Assembly: GCA_043736395.1 (NCBI GenBank)
Contig: JAYTCQ010000412.1
Coordinates: 1 to 52,365 of the forward strand
DNA length: 52,365 nucleotides
From: JAFDVL01 sp043736395
Lineage (GTDB): Bacteria; Acidobacteriota; Blastocatellia; RBC074
Reading direction: 5' to 3'
Of this stretch, positions 1 through 8,373 are shown one piece after another. Within the stretch, counting starts at the first letter, position 1. Every line of letters starts with the position of its first letter. The notes under the pieces were generated by a model. It was not told where the DNA came from. It ran no database searches and was given only the letters and a program-made list of their open reading frames with translations. Both the position numbers and the translations under genes were made by a program.

Positions 1-17
1 TTGTTTGAGGATGTCTT

Positions 18-29
18 TGACAATTGTCA
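18..29. promoter_or_regulatory. 12-bp perfect palindrome upstream of the TonB-domain gene
   Basis: TGACAATTGTCA is its own reverse complement and contains a TTGACA hexamer (17-22). I see no good -10 box at a normal distance, so it could be an operator or chance. It lies about 120 bases before the next start codon. Confidence 0.25.
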
Positions 30-150
30 TGGCGATGTTTGGTGTACTGTAGATTTTGTCTTCCACAGTGAACCATCTCATCGCCTTTTTTGTGAAGACC
101 TCTCCTCATTTTTTGTCCGCACTATTGTTAAATATAAAAGAGGTGACAGG

Positions 151-819
151 ATGAAATTTTTACTATCAATAATCTTGAGCTTGCTGATACATCACACAAA
201 TATACCAGCGCAGAATCCCCAAGCAGCAGTACAAAGCGGAACTGATGAAGGCGAAAAGTGGTGGGCAGAAGTGGAAGGTCTCGCCAAAAATACAGCTCAA
301 TTAAAAAAAGCTCGTTATGATGAAACAAGAACGCTATACCATCAAATTGATACCGAAGCCTGGCAGGAAGTTGGTAAAAATCCTGCGATTACATTTGCTG
401 AAATTCAGGCGCGACTACTGACAAAAGCTGCGCCTGAATTTGCTGCCATTAAGAACCGATACGACCCACAAATTGCGACAGCCTTACAAAAATATCTTGC
501 CAGTTTATCGAACCTAAACCAGCCGGAGTTACCAATAGAAACCGCAACGATGAAGCTAAAACCAACTGTTTTATACACGGAAAAAGCCAGATACACTGAG
601 GCTGCTCGTCAGGCACGAGTACAGGGCACTGTACAACTCAAGATTGTTTTCTTACGAAATGGAACAATTGGGAACATCGAGGTAGTGCGAGGTCTACCAA
701 ATGGAATGAATGAAGAAGCAATCAAAGCCGCCAAAGAACTTGTTTTTCTCCCTGCCCGAAAAGAAGGAAAATTGATCAATGTCAAAATGCTAATCGAATA
801 TACTTTTAATTTGATCTAA
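151..819 (+). CDS. Secreted protein with TonB C-terminal domain
   Basis: About 222 residues. The ATG at 151 is chosen because AGAGGTGACAGG lies just upstream and the protein then begins with a hydrophobic signal sequence (MKFLLSIILSLLIHH). The open frame continues left to the window edge, but that stretch does not look like protein before a signal peptide. The last 90 residues match the TonB C-terminal fold: a YTEAARQARVQGTVQLKIVF strand segment, then a GxIxNIEVVRGLP segment and a final EYTF strand. In TonB this domain contacts outer-membrane receptors, but many bacterial homologues lack the membrane anchor and proline spacer and have unknown roles; this one also lacks a proline-rich spacer. 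It converges on the neighbouring permease gene with only 4 bases between stop codons. Confidence 0.75.
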   Translation: MKFLLSIILSLLIHHTNIPAQNPQAAVQSGTDEGEKWWAEVEGLAKNTAQLKKARYDETRTLYHQIDTEAWQEVGKNPAITFAEIQARLLTKAAPEFAAIKNRYDPQIATALQKYLASLSNLNQPELPIETATMKLKPTVLYTEKARYTEAARQARVQGTVQLKIVFLRNGTIGNIEVVRGLPNGMNEEAIKAAKELVFLPARKEGKLINVKMLIEYTFNLI

Positions 820-823
820 CCGC

Positions 824-1660
824 TTATAACACATCCGCAAATGCCTTTTTCGTCCGATGAAACCACCAATATCCAACCACAAAACACACCAGCGCAAAAG
901 AAAGTGTCAGGCTCAGTCCGCGCCAATCCGGTGACTCTCCGTCCAATAAAATTCTTCGATAGCTGCGGATTAATGGAGCCATTGGGTTCCATTTAATCAT
1001 CCATTGGTAACCTGCCGGAATATTGTTTTCCGGGAAAAAAATCGGAGTCAGATACATCCACGCCATCAGGGTTAGTTGATTAATTTGTGGCATGTCGCGA
1101 ATAAAAACTCCGAGGCTTGCCATCAACCATCCGAGTCCGCACGTTAAGATTAACTGCAAAATTAGCAACACTGGAAGCCATAAAACGGTGACGTGAAATT
1201 GGCGTTCAAGTACGAGATGCGCGATTAATAGTACTACGGTTCCGATTAATTGTTGGACGACGGCGGCGAGCGCGACGTTCACGGGGAGGGCTTCGATGGG
1301 GAAGACTACGCGCTTGACGAGGTTGAGATTTTCAATCATCGAATTCGTCGCGCGCTGGACGCCTTCGCTAAACGCATTCCACGGCAAGAGTCCGCAAAAC
1401 AGCGAAACGGCAAAGCTGAGATGCCCGCCTTTGTTGCCGAAACGCGCTCCGAAAATCCCCGAAAAAATAATCGTAAAAATGACGATCATCAGCGCCGGAG
1501 CAATGATCGCCCATCCGATTCCGAAGAATGATCCCTTATAGCGGTTCGTCAATTCACGCTCCACCATCGAACGAATCAAGCCGCGATGCTCCGTGAAGAG
1601 CTGCTGCAACGGACGCCACAACGGGACTTTGGCACTGGATTGATATTGAATATTTTCCAC
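824..1660 (-). CDS. ABC-2 type polysaccharide export permease (Wzm/TagG-like)
   Basis: 278 residues, a usual length for the integral membrane subunit of O-antigen or teichoic acid exporters. The N-terminal segment ELTNRYKGSFFGIGWAIIAP is the hallmark amphipathic helix leading into the first membrane span, and about six hydrophobic spans follow. LTLMAWMYLTPIFFPENNIP and the NPMAPLI segment are typical of the family. The start is a GTG placed directly after the TAA of the upstream gene, in the same frame. The ATP-binding partner that normally sits beside this gene is absent, since the next gene is convergent. It presumably works with an ATPase encoded elsewhere to move an undecaprenyl-linked glycan across the inner membrane. 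The family call is firm; the substrate is unknown. Confidence 0.85.
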   Translation of the reverse strand: MENIQYQSSAKVPLWRPLQQLFTEHRGLIRSMVERELTNRYKGSFFGIGWAIIAPALMIVIFTIIFSGIFGARFGNKGGHLSFAVSLFCGLLPWNAFSEGVQRATNSMIENLNLVKRVVFPIEALPVNVALAAVVQQLIGTVVLLIAHLVLERQFHVTVLWLPVLLILQLILTCGLGWLMASLGVFIRDMPQINQLTLMAWMYLTPIFFPENNIPAGYQWMIKWNPMAPLIRSYRRILLDGESPDWRGLSLTLSFALVCFVVGYWWFHRTKKAFADVL

Positions 1661-2632
1661 TTATTTCTTTCTGAATTCTGCTTTGTAAATATTGATGAGG
1701 TCGTCAAATTTTTCAAGAGTGTTGTCTGGGTGAAAGAGGTTCCAAAATACTTTCGCTTCCTCATAGTTACGATCATGGATGCTTTTGAATTCTGGCTTAT
1801 CTACACTTATCGCAATTATTCGTGCATAGTCCGCAATGATATTTGATGATGCGGAACACGCTCCAAGGGATTCTTTGCTTACTAGACAGCTCATCTTGTA
1901 GGCTTCTATTCGTAAAAGATATGTGTTCACATCTAAATGTGAGTCCCCAGCTTGTATCTCAGCAGCTTTTGTAAGAAATAGTACCGCAGCTTCGGCATCC
2001 GGCTTTGATTGACGTAACTTACACAGCCCCTGATATTGAAACATCCGTCCCAAATACGCGCGCCGAAATTGAATCCAGTTCGCTGTTTTCCAATCTTGTG
2101 GCGCAGATTCATCGGCTAATCTTTCAAGTGCCTTTTCTGCATATGAAAATGTTTGATCTGTATCGGTGTAAAAACTTGCAAGAAGTCCGAAACCTGTTGC
2201 GACACCTAACCGTGCAGAAAAAAATTGATCAGGTGTCGGCGACATTGCAATCCATTGATCGCAAGTCTTCATCAACAATTGAAGATTTGCAGGATTTGGA
2301 TTCGTGAAATAGGCATTATCGGCAGCCTGACATTTAGTGCGAAATTCATAGAACTCATAGTTTCTTACAAATTCACGAATAGAAAGAGTGGTCGCATCAT
2401 CCTCCATAGGACAAGAATCTTTCCCCTCTCGGTCAAGCCTCTCAAGAAACGCTTTTGCTTTGAGATATTTTTTGTCATTCAAATATTCGTAGAAATATTT
2501 TTCGTACAAAATAAACAATTCTTCGATACAAACATTCTTCTTCGCTTTAGTTTCTTGTGCCAATAATGCTTTCTCACCCGCTCCTATCAGGAAAACAATT
2601 ATCAAAAGAATCTTGGTGAGATGAAAATGCAT
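1661..2632 (-). CDS. Secreted helical-repeat protein of unknown function
   Basis: 323 residues beginning with a signal peptide (hydrophobic IILLIIVFL-type core, cleavage probably after LLAQ). The rest is mostly alpha-helical with TPR-like spacing of aromatic and alanine residues (for example FSYAEKALERLADES and AAVLFLTKAAEIQAG) and seven or eight cysteines, which in the periplasm could form disulfides. I do not recognise a named family. The stop codon is followed at once, in the same frame, by the GTG start of the export permease, so the two are almost certainly co-transcribed and translationally coupled. AGGTTTGT before the ATG is a usable ribosome binding site. Confidence 0.6.
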   Translation of the reverse strand: MHFHLTKILLIIVFLIGAGEKALLAQETKAKKNVCIEELFILYEKYFYEYLNDKKYLKAKAFLERLDREGKDSCPMEDDATTLSIREFVRNYEFYEFRTKCQAADNAYFTNPNPANLQLLMKTCDQWIAMSPTPDQFFSARLGVATGFGLLASFYTDTDQTFSYAEKALERLADESAPQDWKTANWIQFRRAYLGRMFQYQGLCKLRQSKPDAEAAVLFLTKAAEIQAGDSHLDVNTYLLRIEAYKMSCLVSKESLGACSASSNIIADYARIIAISVDKPEFKSIHDRNYEEAKVFWNLFHPDNTLEKFDDLINIYKAEFRKK

Positions 2633-2743
2633 ACAAACCTACAAAGCTAAAACGCCCTGATTATCGCACACCCCATAAACAACAACGAGTGACAAGCCTC
2701 TCGCTCATCACTCGTTTTGTGTTCTCACTTTCCTGCGAATTCG

Positions 2744-3961
2744 TTATTTGACGGCGGCGCGGTGTCTGACTTCGGCAACGCGGCTTTCGGCGAAGCTGTT
2801 GACGGAATAACTGACGGGTTCCATTTCTCCGACTTCACGCGACATCAGCGGCAACGGCTCTTCCGAAGTTGCTACTCCTGCCAGTTTTGCCAATAACCAT
2901 TCGTATTGATTTGTGATCTGCTCCCAATCATAACGTGCGCGGACACGCGCCATCGCACGGGCGCGATATTCGCTGATGATCGAAGGATTATCCAACAGGC
3001 GACGCAATTGCTTCGTCAAATCTTTTACCGAATCATATTTGATTCCGGCATCGCCCATCACTTCCAGATTTTCAGGCGTATTCAAAACCAGTGCGCAATT
3101 CCCCGCTCCCATCGCTTCGATCAAGGCTGGGTGCGTTCCGCCAACTTCAGTGGCGTGGACGTAACAGTATGCATTTTGTTGCAATGCTCGGTAGTCTTCA
3201 CCGAAAACGAAGCCCAGAAATTTGATGCGTTTGTCTTTGGTGCTTTTTAATTTTGCGATATAATCGTGCGCGTAAGGAGCGCCACCAACAATGACTAAGG
3301 GTAAATCGGTGGAAACTTTTTCGTAGGCTTCGATGACCAGATGCGCATTATTTTCCGGTTCTAAACGGCTAACATAAAGCACATACTGATTTGGCTTCAG
3401 ATCAAATTTATCAAGCTCTTCCAGTGCGGCACGTCGTTCGACGTCGGCTCCGTAGGCGATCATCGAAGAATCTTTTTTATAGCGAGTCGCGTAATAATCC
3501 TGAATCACCTGCGCATCAGTCACAATTGCCGTCGGCAAAAAAGTCGAGAGCCATTCGGAAACCAGATAGTATTGTCGTCCCAGCCAATTCCATTTTTTAC
3601 GTTTTCGTTCAAGCCCGTCCACGTTGACCAGTGTCGGCATCCCGAACATTCGCGGGAGAAACGCAAAAACACTGTTTGCCGCATTGCAAATCAATACTAC
3701 GTCGTAGCGATGGAAAACGGCATGGATGATGGAAAGGAAGGAGTGAATAATGGTGTCGAAATATTTGTGGCGAATCGTCGGGAGGATAACGAGCCTGACA
3801 CCCTGATAAACACGATCTTCGCTCAGGGAATAATGTTTACGACCATACACGGTCACCTCGTGACCGCGTGTGACCAGTCGAGTGCTTAGTTGTTCAGCGA
3901 AGGTTTCAAAGCCGCCATAGTTTGCCGGAATCCCACGCGTCCCCAGAATAGCAATTTTCAT
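2744..3961 (-). CDS. Family 4 glycosyltransferase with DUF1972 N-domain
   Basis: 405 residues with a GT-B two-domain layout. The N-terminus MKIAILGTRGIPANYGGFET is the signature of the DUF1972 rhamnosyl- or glucosyltransferase group found in capsule and O-antigen clusters. The C-terminal half has the nucleotide-sugar binding region: YVLYVSRLEPENNAHLVIEAY, then HATEVGGTHPALIEAMGAG, where the glutamate pair of GT4 enzymes lies. A tail of about 35 residues after the fold is low in structure. Together with the permease on the same strand it points to the end of a surface-polysaccharide locus that extends outside this window or is scattered. Family confidence is high; the sugar transferred is unknown. 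Confidence 0.88.
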   Translation of the reverse strand: MKIAILGTRGIPANYGGFETFAEQLSTRLVTRGHEVTVYGRKHYSLSEDRVYQGVRLVILPTIRHKYFDTIIHSFLSIIHAVFHRYDVVLICNAANSVFAFLPRMFGMPTLVNVDGLERKRKKWNWLGRQYYLVSEWLSTFLPTAIVTDAQVIQDYYATRYKKDSSMIAYGADVERRAALEELDKFDLKPNQYVLYVSRLEPENNAHLVIEAYEKVSTDLPLVIVGGAPYAHDYIAKLKSTKDKRIKFLGFVFGEDYRALQQNAYCYVHATEVGGTHPALIEAMGAGNCALVLNTPENLEVMGDAGIKYDSVKDLTKQLRRLLDNPSIISEYRARAMARVRARYDWEQITNQYEWLLAKLAGVATSEEPLPLMSREVGEMEPVSYSVNSFAESRVAEVRHRAAVK

Positions 3962-4146
3962 AAAGTAAAATCTTCAGGCTCAATTTATGAAAGCGAGGCT
4001 GATCATTCTCAGATCATTTATTTCGAGGGGCCAAAATCAAATTATAAATGCCAGGGGAGGCAAATCACAAAACGACTTTAGTATAACCACGCAATTACGT
4101 TAAGTCACGTCATAATTAACGATTAGGAATAACCTGTTTACAATTA

Positions 4147-4374
4147 TTAAGAAGAAACAAAACCAGGTGCTTTAATTCTTTTTTCACTTTTTTCCAGTGA
4201 ATCCCAAACAGCTACGATTTTATCGATGCGGACAAAGAAATGTTTCTCGTCTTTTTCAAGATGAAGAATGTTATCCTCAATCTTAGTTATTTTTCCGCTG
4301 ACAGCGCCTGCACCGAAGCTGACATCTACTTCTTTTCCAACTCGGCTTTCCAGTATATCTTTCACGTAATTCAA
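4147..4374 (-). CDS. Small Sm-like fold protein
   Basis: 75 residues. The pattern GKEVDVSFGAGAVSGKITKI, EDNILHLEKD, HFFVRIDKIVAVWD reads as five short beta strands, as in Sm/Hfq-like and other small barrel proteins. A ribosome binding site (GAGGAGTT) precedes the ATG by seven bases, which supports a real gene. It stands alone between the glycosyltransferase and the Rrf2 gene, both on the same strand but more than 180 bases away. Family assignment is by strand pattern only; function is unknown. Confidence 0.6.
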   Translation of the reverse strand: MNYVKDILESRVGKEVDVSFGAGAVSGKITKIEDNILHLEKDEKHFFVRIDKIVAVWDSLEKSEKRIKAPGFVSS

Positions 4375-4590
4375 CTCCTCATTTTACAAATCCAACTCAC
4401 TTAAAAAAGTTTTTGCATTGTACTTCATCGTTTTCTGTTTAGAAAATTATTGATGAAGAAAAGTTCAGATTATTTTACCAAGCCAAGTAAGACCACTAAT
4501 AGACAAAAATGTCGGAGTTTACAACCAGTTGCAAATTATTAAAGGATTAATGAGTTAATGTCTCTCAAAATAATGAATGAAAAGCTGATT

Positions 4591-5019
4591 TTATGATTCC
4601 TGACAACTCATCACTAATTTTAAAACGTCCGCAATTGTCACTTCGACTAATGCTTGTTCCATTTTTTGTTGTACGTCGTGAATAATTTCTTCCAGCACAC
4701 CTTGAATATTTTTTCCGACCTGACAATGTTGATTTGGCAAATTGGGTTGAACTGGAAACAAACAGCCTATTTCGACGGCTCGATAAACATCAAGCAAAGT
4801 GATTTCTGAAGCCTCACGTGCCAGACGCGCCCCTCCACCTGAACCAGTTCGTGACAAAAGCAATCCGGCTTTGGCCAAATTTGACCAAATACGCCGCACG
4901 ACTACGGGGTTCGTATTAATACTTTTTGCCACATAATCAGATTTGAGCGAGGAGTCTTTGACACTCGCCAGCATCGTCAGGATATGAACCGCAATGGTAA
5001 ATTTACTATTATTCCCCAT
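4591..5019 (-). CDS. Rrf2-family transcriptional regulator
   Basis: 142 residues, normal for Rrf2. The N-terminus KFTIAVHILTMLA followed by DYVAKSINTNPVVVRRIWSN is the winged helix-turn-helix, and LLLSRTGSGGGARLAREASE is the wing with its glycine run. In the sensor region only two cysteines (GCLFP and QHCQVG) are present, separated by 12 residues, which is not the usual three-cysteine iron-sulfur arrangement of IscR or NsrR. It may be a thiol sensor or a YwnA-type member. It lies just beyond the end of the redox gene cluster on the same strand, separated by a 130-bp palindrome, so a role in regulating redox genes is plausible but unproven. Confidence 0.85.
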   Translation of the reverse strand: MGNNSKFTIAVHILTMLASVKDSSLKSDYVAKSINTNPVVVRRIWSNLAKAGLLLSRTGSGGGARLAREASEITLLDVYRAVEIGCLFPVQPNLPNQHCQVGKNIQGVLEEIIHDVQQKMEQALVEVTIADVLKLVMSCQES

Positions 5020-5040
5020 AGTAACGAATCAAAAAATAAG

Positions 5041-5058
5041 ATGAATCAGATTATTCAT
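5041..5058. promoter_or_regulatory. Candidate Rrf2 autoregulatory operator
   Basis: ATGAAT-N6-ATTCAT is a perfect 6-bp inverted repeat that begins 22 bases upstream of the Rrf2 start codon. Rrf2 regulators commonly bind dyads in their own promoter. This is inference from position and symmetry only. Confidence 0.3.
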
Positions 5059-5076
5059 TCTCGACCGAAGTGACCG

Positions 5077-5206
5077 CGTAACGCGGAGCGATTGGAGTGC
5101 GGTGGCTCGGCAGCGCTTTGGTATTTTTTACATCGATGTAAATTTGTGATGAACGTCTCTACCAAAGCTATGACCAGGCGTAGCACTCCAGACGCTCCGC
5201 GTTACG
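5077..5206. repeat. 130-bp imperfect palindrome (MITE/REP-like)
   Basis: Outer arms CGTAACGCGGAGCG (5077-5090) and its exact complement (5193-5206), middle arms TGGAGTGC (5093-5100) with 5183-5190, and inner arms GCTTTGGTA (5115-5123) with 5160-5168 are nested on one centre near 5141. The core also holds TACATCGATGTA. It fills the space between the Rrf2 gene and the luciferase-like gene, so it could also end or process the redox transcript. Nested arms separated by unmatched bases look like a decayed palindromic mobile repeat. Confidence 0.7.
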
Positions 5207-5218
5207 TTGGAATTTTTC

Positions 5219-6208
5219 TTAAAGATTGGCAATGATTTCATACGAATGAAGCCGCGCTTCGTGGTCAAAAATAATGGCGTTGATCATCAACTCATCAGCT
5301 TTTGTAGTATCTAATAATTTTCTTATCTCAGCCTTAACGGTTGCGACGCTGCCGATGATTGAACCGCCCAGCCGGGATTCAACTGCCGCCTTTTCCTGCG
5401 CTGACCAAAGACCATCCATCGTATTTACTGGCGGTTGAATCTGTCCCGGTGTGCCTCGAATCAGCCGTAAAAAAGATTGAAATTGTGAGGTCGCTAAGCG
5501 CCACGCCTCTTGATCAGTATCAGCCGCAATAATATTTATGGCCAGCATTGCATGAGGTTTTTCAAGGTTTTCTGAACTTCTAAACGATTGGCGGTAAAGT
5601 TCAAGCGCAGGCAGAATATTTTCCGGCGAAAAATGTCCGGCAAAAGCGAACGGCAATCCCAACTGCCCGGCAAGCTGTGCGCTGAATCCACTCGAACCTA
5701 ACAGCCAGATTGGAATGTTCAATCCTCCGCCAGGAACTGCACGCACCTTTTGCCCCAGTTCCGGTTCACGCAGAAAAAATCTCAACTCTTCCAATTGTTG
5801 CGGAAAATCATCATCGGCAGCTAATGTCCGCCGTAACGCCTGCATTGTTAATTGATCGGTTCCTGGGGCGCGTCCCAAACCTAAATCAATTCGATTCGGG
5901 TACAGTGATTCAAGCGTTCCAAATTGTTCAGCGATGATCATGGGCGCGTGATTTGAAAGCATCACACCGCCGGAGCCAACACGGATTTTTTCAGTATTTC
6001 CTGCGACATACCCAATCACAACAGAAGTTGCCGCACTCGCAATGCCCCGCATATTATGATGTTCTGCCAGCCAGAATCTTTGGTAGCCGAGGCGTTCCGC
6101 ATGTTGTGCCAAACTAAGTGAATTGTGCAAAGCGTCAGCCGCTGTTGCGCCAAGTGTAATCGGCGATAAATCTAAAACTGAAAATGGAATGTTAAAAAAT
6201 TGGTTCAT
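5219..6208 (-). CDS. Luciferase-like monooxygenase (LLM, YhbW-like)
   Basis: 329 residues, a TIM-barrel FMN-linked oxidoreductase of the bacterial luciferase superfamily. Diagnostic stretches are LGYQRFWLAEHHNMRGIASA, RVGSGGVMLSNHAPMIIAEQ and PNRIDLGLGRAPGTD, which place it in the single-component group that includes E. coli YhbW. Family members use reduced flavin to oxidise small molecules or act as flavin-dependent reductases; no substrate can be named here. It is the last gene of the minus-strand redox cluster, 61 bases after the radical SAM gene. The call is firm at superfamily level. Confidence 0.85.
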   Translation of the reverse strand: MNQFFNIPFSVLDLSPITLGATAADALHNSLSLAQHAERLGYQRFWLAEHHNMRGIASAATSVVIGYVAGNTEKIRVGSGGVMLSNHAPMIIAEQFGTLESLYPNRIDLGLGRAPGTDQLTMQALRRTLAADDDFPQQLEELRFFLREPELGQKVRAVPGGGLNIPIWLLGSSGFSAQLAGQLGLPFAFAGHFSPENILPALELYRQSFRSSENLEKPHAMLAINIIAADTDQEAWRLATSQFQSFLRLIRGTPGQIQPPVNTMDGLWSAQEKAAVESRLGGSIIGSVATVKAEIRKLLDTTKADELMINAIIFDHEARLHSYEIIANL

Positions 6209-6269
6209 TTCCTTATGACTTTATAAATCGCGAAAAATTATTCGCAACCAGATTTTCAGCGCTTCGCTT

Positions 6270-7187
6270 TTAGCTAAATAAAGAAAGTTGTTTTTCACTT
6301 TCATTCATGACTAACACGGTAACTTTTTTAGTGCGTTTATTCTCATTTATTTTTGCGGTACGTTTATTCCAACGTTCTTGCTTAGCTTTGGGGTCAAGCG
6401 AGCTGTAATTGCATTTTACGCCGCGCACTTCAAATGCGTTCTGCGTCGCTTTCATCATTTTTTCGACGTATGCTTCCTCAAGCCACTCGGGAAAATGTTT
6501 TCTAAACAACTCACTGGTTAACTGTTTGTGATTCATTGAGGCAATCCAAACTCTGTTGGTAATGAATGGCGCTAACCTTTCCGCGTATATCTCAGGATTC
6601 AATGGCAGGATTGGCATACACGATAAGCGTGTAGCAATTCCCGCTTCATGATACAGCCTCAATCCTCGTTCGCGCTCTATTAAACTTGGCGCTTTCGGTT
6701 CAAAAATCCGTTTGACGTCATCGCGGTCAGTATGAATTGAATAACTGACCAGAACGCTGGTTTTTTTGGAGAGTTCCTGCAGTAATGGAATATCGCGAGC
6801 AATATCGCGTGAAGTTCCGCGAGTTTGCACTTCCAATTCTCGCGGCGGATTTTCCAGAAAAAATTCTAAAATCGGCGGAACAAGTTTGAGCTTCTGTTCA
6901 ATCGGCATGTAAATATCAGTGGCATTGCCGAAATATATTTTTGCTTCACGAACCTTGGCTCGTTCCTGATGCAATAGCTCAATCAAATTTGTTTTGTAAT
7001 CAACCCATTCGCCCCAGCCTGTTTTGTCCCACTTTTCTGTCGTCCGTTTCGTGAAATAATTCATCTTAATCGCCGAACAAAATTCGCAGGCGAAAACACA
7101 ACCTTGATAAGGATTAAGAGCGATATTTGATCCATAAGTTGAAGATAAAGCGTGACGAGCGAGAATTGGTTTAAGCACAAAAGGCAT
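6270..7187 (-). CDS. Radical SAM protein (SplB-like / PA0069-type)
   Basis: 305 residues. The iron-sulfur motif appears as CVFACEFC (C-x3-C-x2-C) near residue 30 after NPYQGC, the usual opening of the spore photoproduct lyase-like and PA0069 radical SAM groups. A long lysine/arginine-rich segment near the C-terminus (RWNKRTAKINENKRTKK) might bind nucleic acid. Known SplB enzymes repair a thymine dimer, but this group outside spore formers is uncharacterised. It stands between two flavoenzyme genes on the same strand, which suggests a shared stress regulon rather than a sporulation role. There is no good ribosome binding site, so the start is less certain. Confidence 0.8.
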   Translation of the reverse strand: MPFVLKPILARHALSSTYGSNIALNPYQGCVFACEFCSAIKMNYFTKRTTEKWDKTGWGEWVDYKTNLIELLHQERAKVREAKIYFGNATDIYMPIEQKLKLVPPILEFFLENPPRELEVQTRGTSRDIARDIPLLQELSKKTSVLVSYSIHTDRDDVKRIFEPKAPSLIERERGLRLYHEAGIATRLSCMPILPLNPEIYAERLAPFITNRVWIASMNHKQLTSELFRKHFPEWLEEAYVEKMMKATQNAFEVRGVKCNYSSLDPKAKQERWNKRTAKINENKRTKKVTVLVMNESEKQLSLFS

Positions 7188-7257
7188 AGTTTTATTTTAC
7201 CAAAAAACAGCCTTAATAACTTACTTTCCTCAAGAAAAATTTTGCCGCGAAAAACCA

Positions 7258-8331
7258 TTAACGATTGAGCGTAATAGCACGTTTATACTGGTTTGGAATC
7301 TCAATCTGCGCGTCCAACTCCTGCGCGGCGCGAAACGGAAAATACGGATCACGCAAAAATTCCCGCGCGATAAGCACGACGTCAGCTTCGCCTTTATTAA
7401 TAATTTCTTCGGCTTGTTTGGGTTCGGTGATTAACCCGACTGCGCCGGTCGGAATCCCAACTTGCGCACGGATTTCTTTAGCAAATGGAACCTGAAAATT
7501 CGGTGCTACGGGAATGGTTGGGCGATGTACATTGCCACCAGATGAAACGTCAATCAAATCAATCCCGAGCATTTTGAGCTGTCGACAAAATTCGATGGAT
7601 TGCTCTAAATCCCAACCACCATCCGCCCAATCCGTCGCTGAAATTCTTACAAAAACGGGCAGGTTTTCAGGAACTGCGGCACGTACTTCTTTCGCAATTT
7701 CCAGCGGAAACCGCATTCTATTTTCGAGGCTGCCGCCGTATTCATCAGTGCGGTGATTCGAGAGCGGCGAAAGAAATTCCTGTAATAAATAGCCATGCGC
7801 GGCGTGAATTTCGATGACTTCAAAACCCGCTGTGAGAGATCGTCCAACCGCCGCTACAAAATCATTCTTCACTTTTTCAAAATCCGTTTTTGTCATCTCG
7901 CGCGGGTTAGGATAACTGTCAGCAAAAGCAATGGCAGATGGCCCGATGACTTCCCATCCGCCATCTTTTTCATCAACTTTTTTGCCGCCATTCCACGGCT
8001 CAGCCGTCGAAGCTTTGCGTCCTGCGTGCGCCAGTTGAATGCCTGCGACCGCGCCTTGCGATTTAATAAATCGCGTAATTCTGGCGTAAGCTTCCGCGTG
8101 AGCGTCACTCCAAATTCCCGCATCTGCCGGAGAAATTCGACCTTCGGGTGACACCGCCGTCGCTTCCATTATCACGAGTCCAGCGCCGCCCACAGCTCTG
8201 CTTCCAAGGTGAACGAGATGCCAATCTGTCGGCATCCCGTTCTCACTGGAGTATTGGCACATCGGAGAAACCCAAATGCGATTGCGAAATTCAATTTCTC
8301 GCAGTTTTAATTTTTCAAATAATTTACTCAT
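7258..8331 (-). CDS. namA: Old Yellow Enzyme, YqjM/NamA type
   Basis: 357 residues. The N-terminus has RIWVSPMCQYSSENGMPTDW, where the cysteine and tyrosine match the redox-tuning pair of YqjM. IQLAHAGRKAS contains the FMN-contacting region, and EIHAAHGYLLQEFLSPLSNH has both active-site histidines. These enzymes take electrons from NAD(P)H through FMN to reduce activated alkenes, quinones and nitro compounds. It is one of two Old Yellow Enzymes in the same gene run (the other, at 10844-11914, is of the NemA type), so the cluster carries both main bacterial classes. The symbol rests on family resemblance. Confidence 0.85.
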   Translation of the reverse strand: MSKLFEKLKLREIEFRNRIWVSPMCQYSSENGMPTDWHLVHLGSRAVGGAGLVIMEATAVSPEGRISPADAGIWSDAHAEAYARITRFIKSQGAVAGIQLAHAGRKASTAEPWNGGKKVDEKDGGWEVIGPSAIAFADSYPNPREMTKTDFEKVKNDFVAAVGRSLTAGFEVIEIHAAHGYLLQEFLSPLSNHRTDEYGGSLENRMRFPLEIAKEVRAAVPENLPVFVRISATDWADGGWDLEQSIEFCRQLKMLGIDLIDVSSGGNVHRPTIPVAPNFQVPFAKEIRAQVGIPTGAVGLITEPKQAEEIINKGEADVVLIAREFLRDPYFPFRAAQELDAQIEIPNQYKRAITLNR

Positions 8332-8373
8332 AGAATTTTCCGGTGTCGTTTAATGGACTGTCTTTGTTTTTAT

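Noticed and set aside
1..150. Extension of the TonB-domain protein to the window edge
   Set aside because: The added residues precede a clear signal peptide and a good ribosome binding site, so they are probably untranslated.
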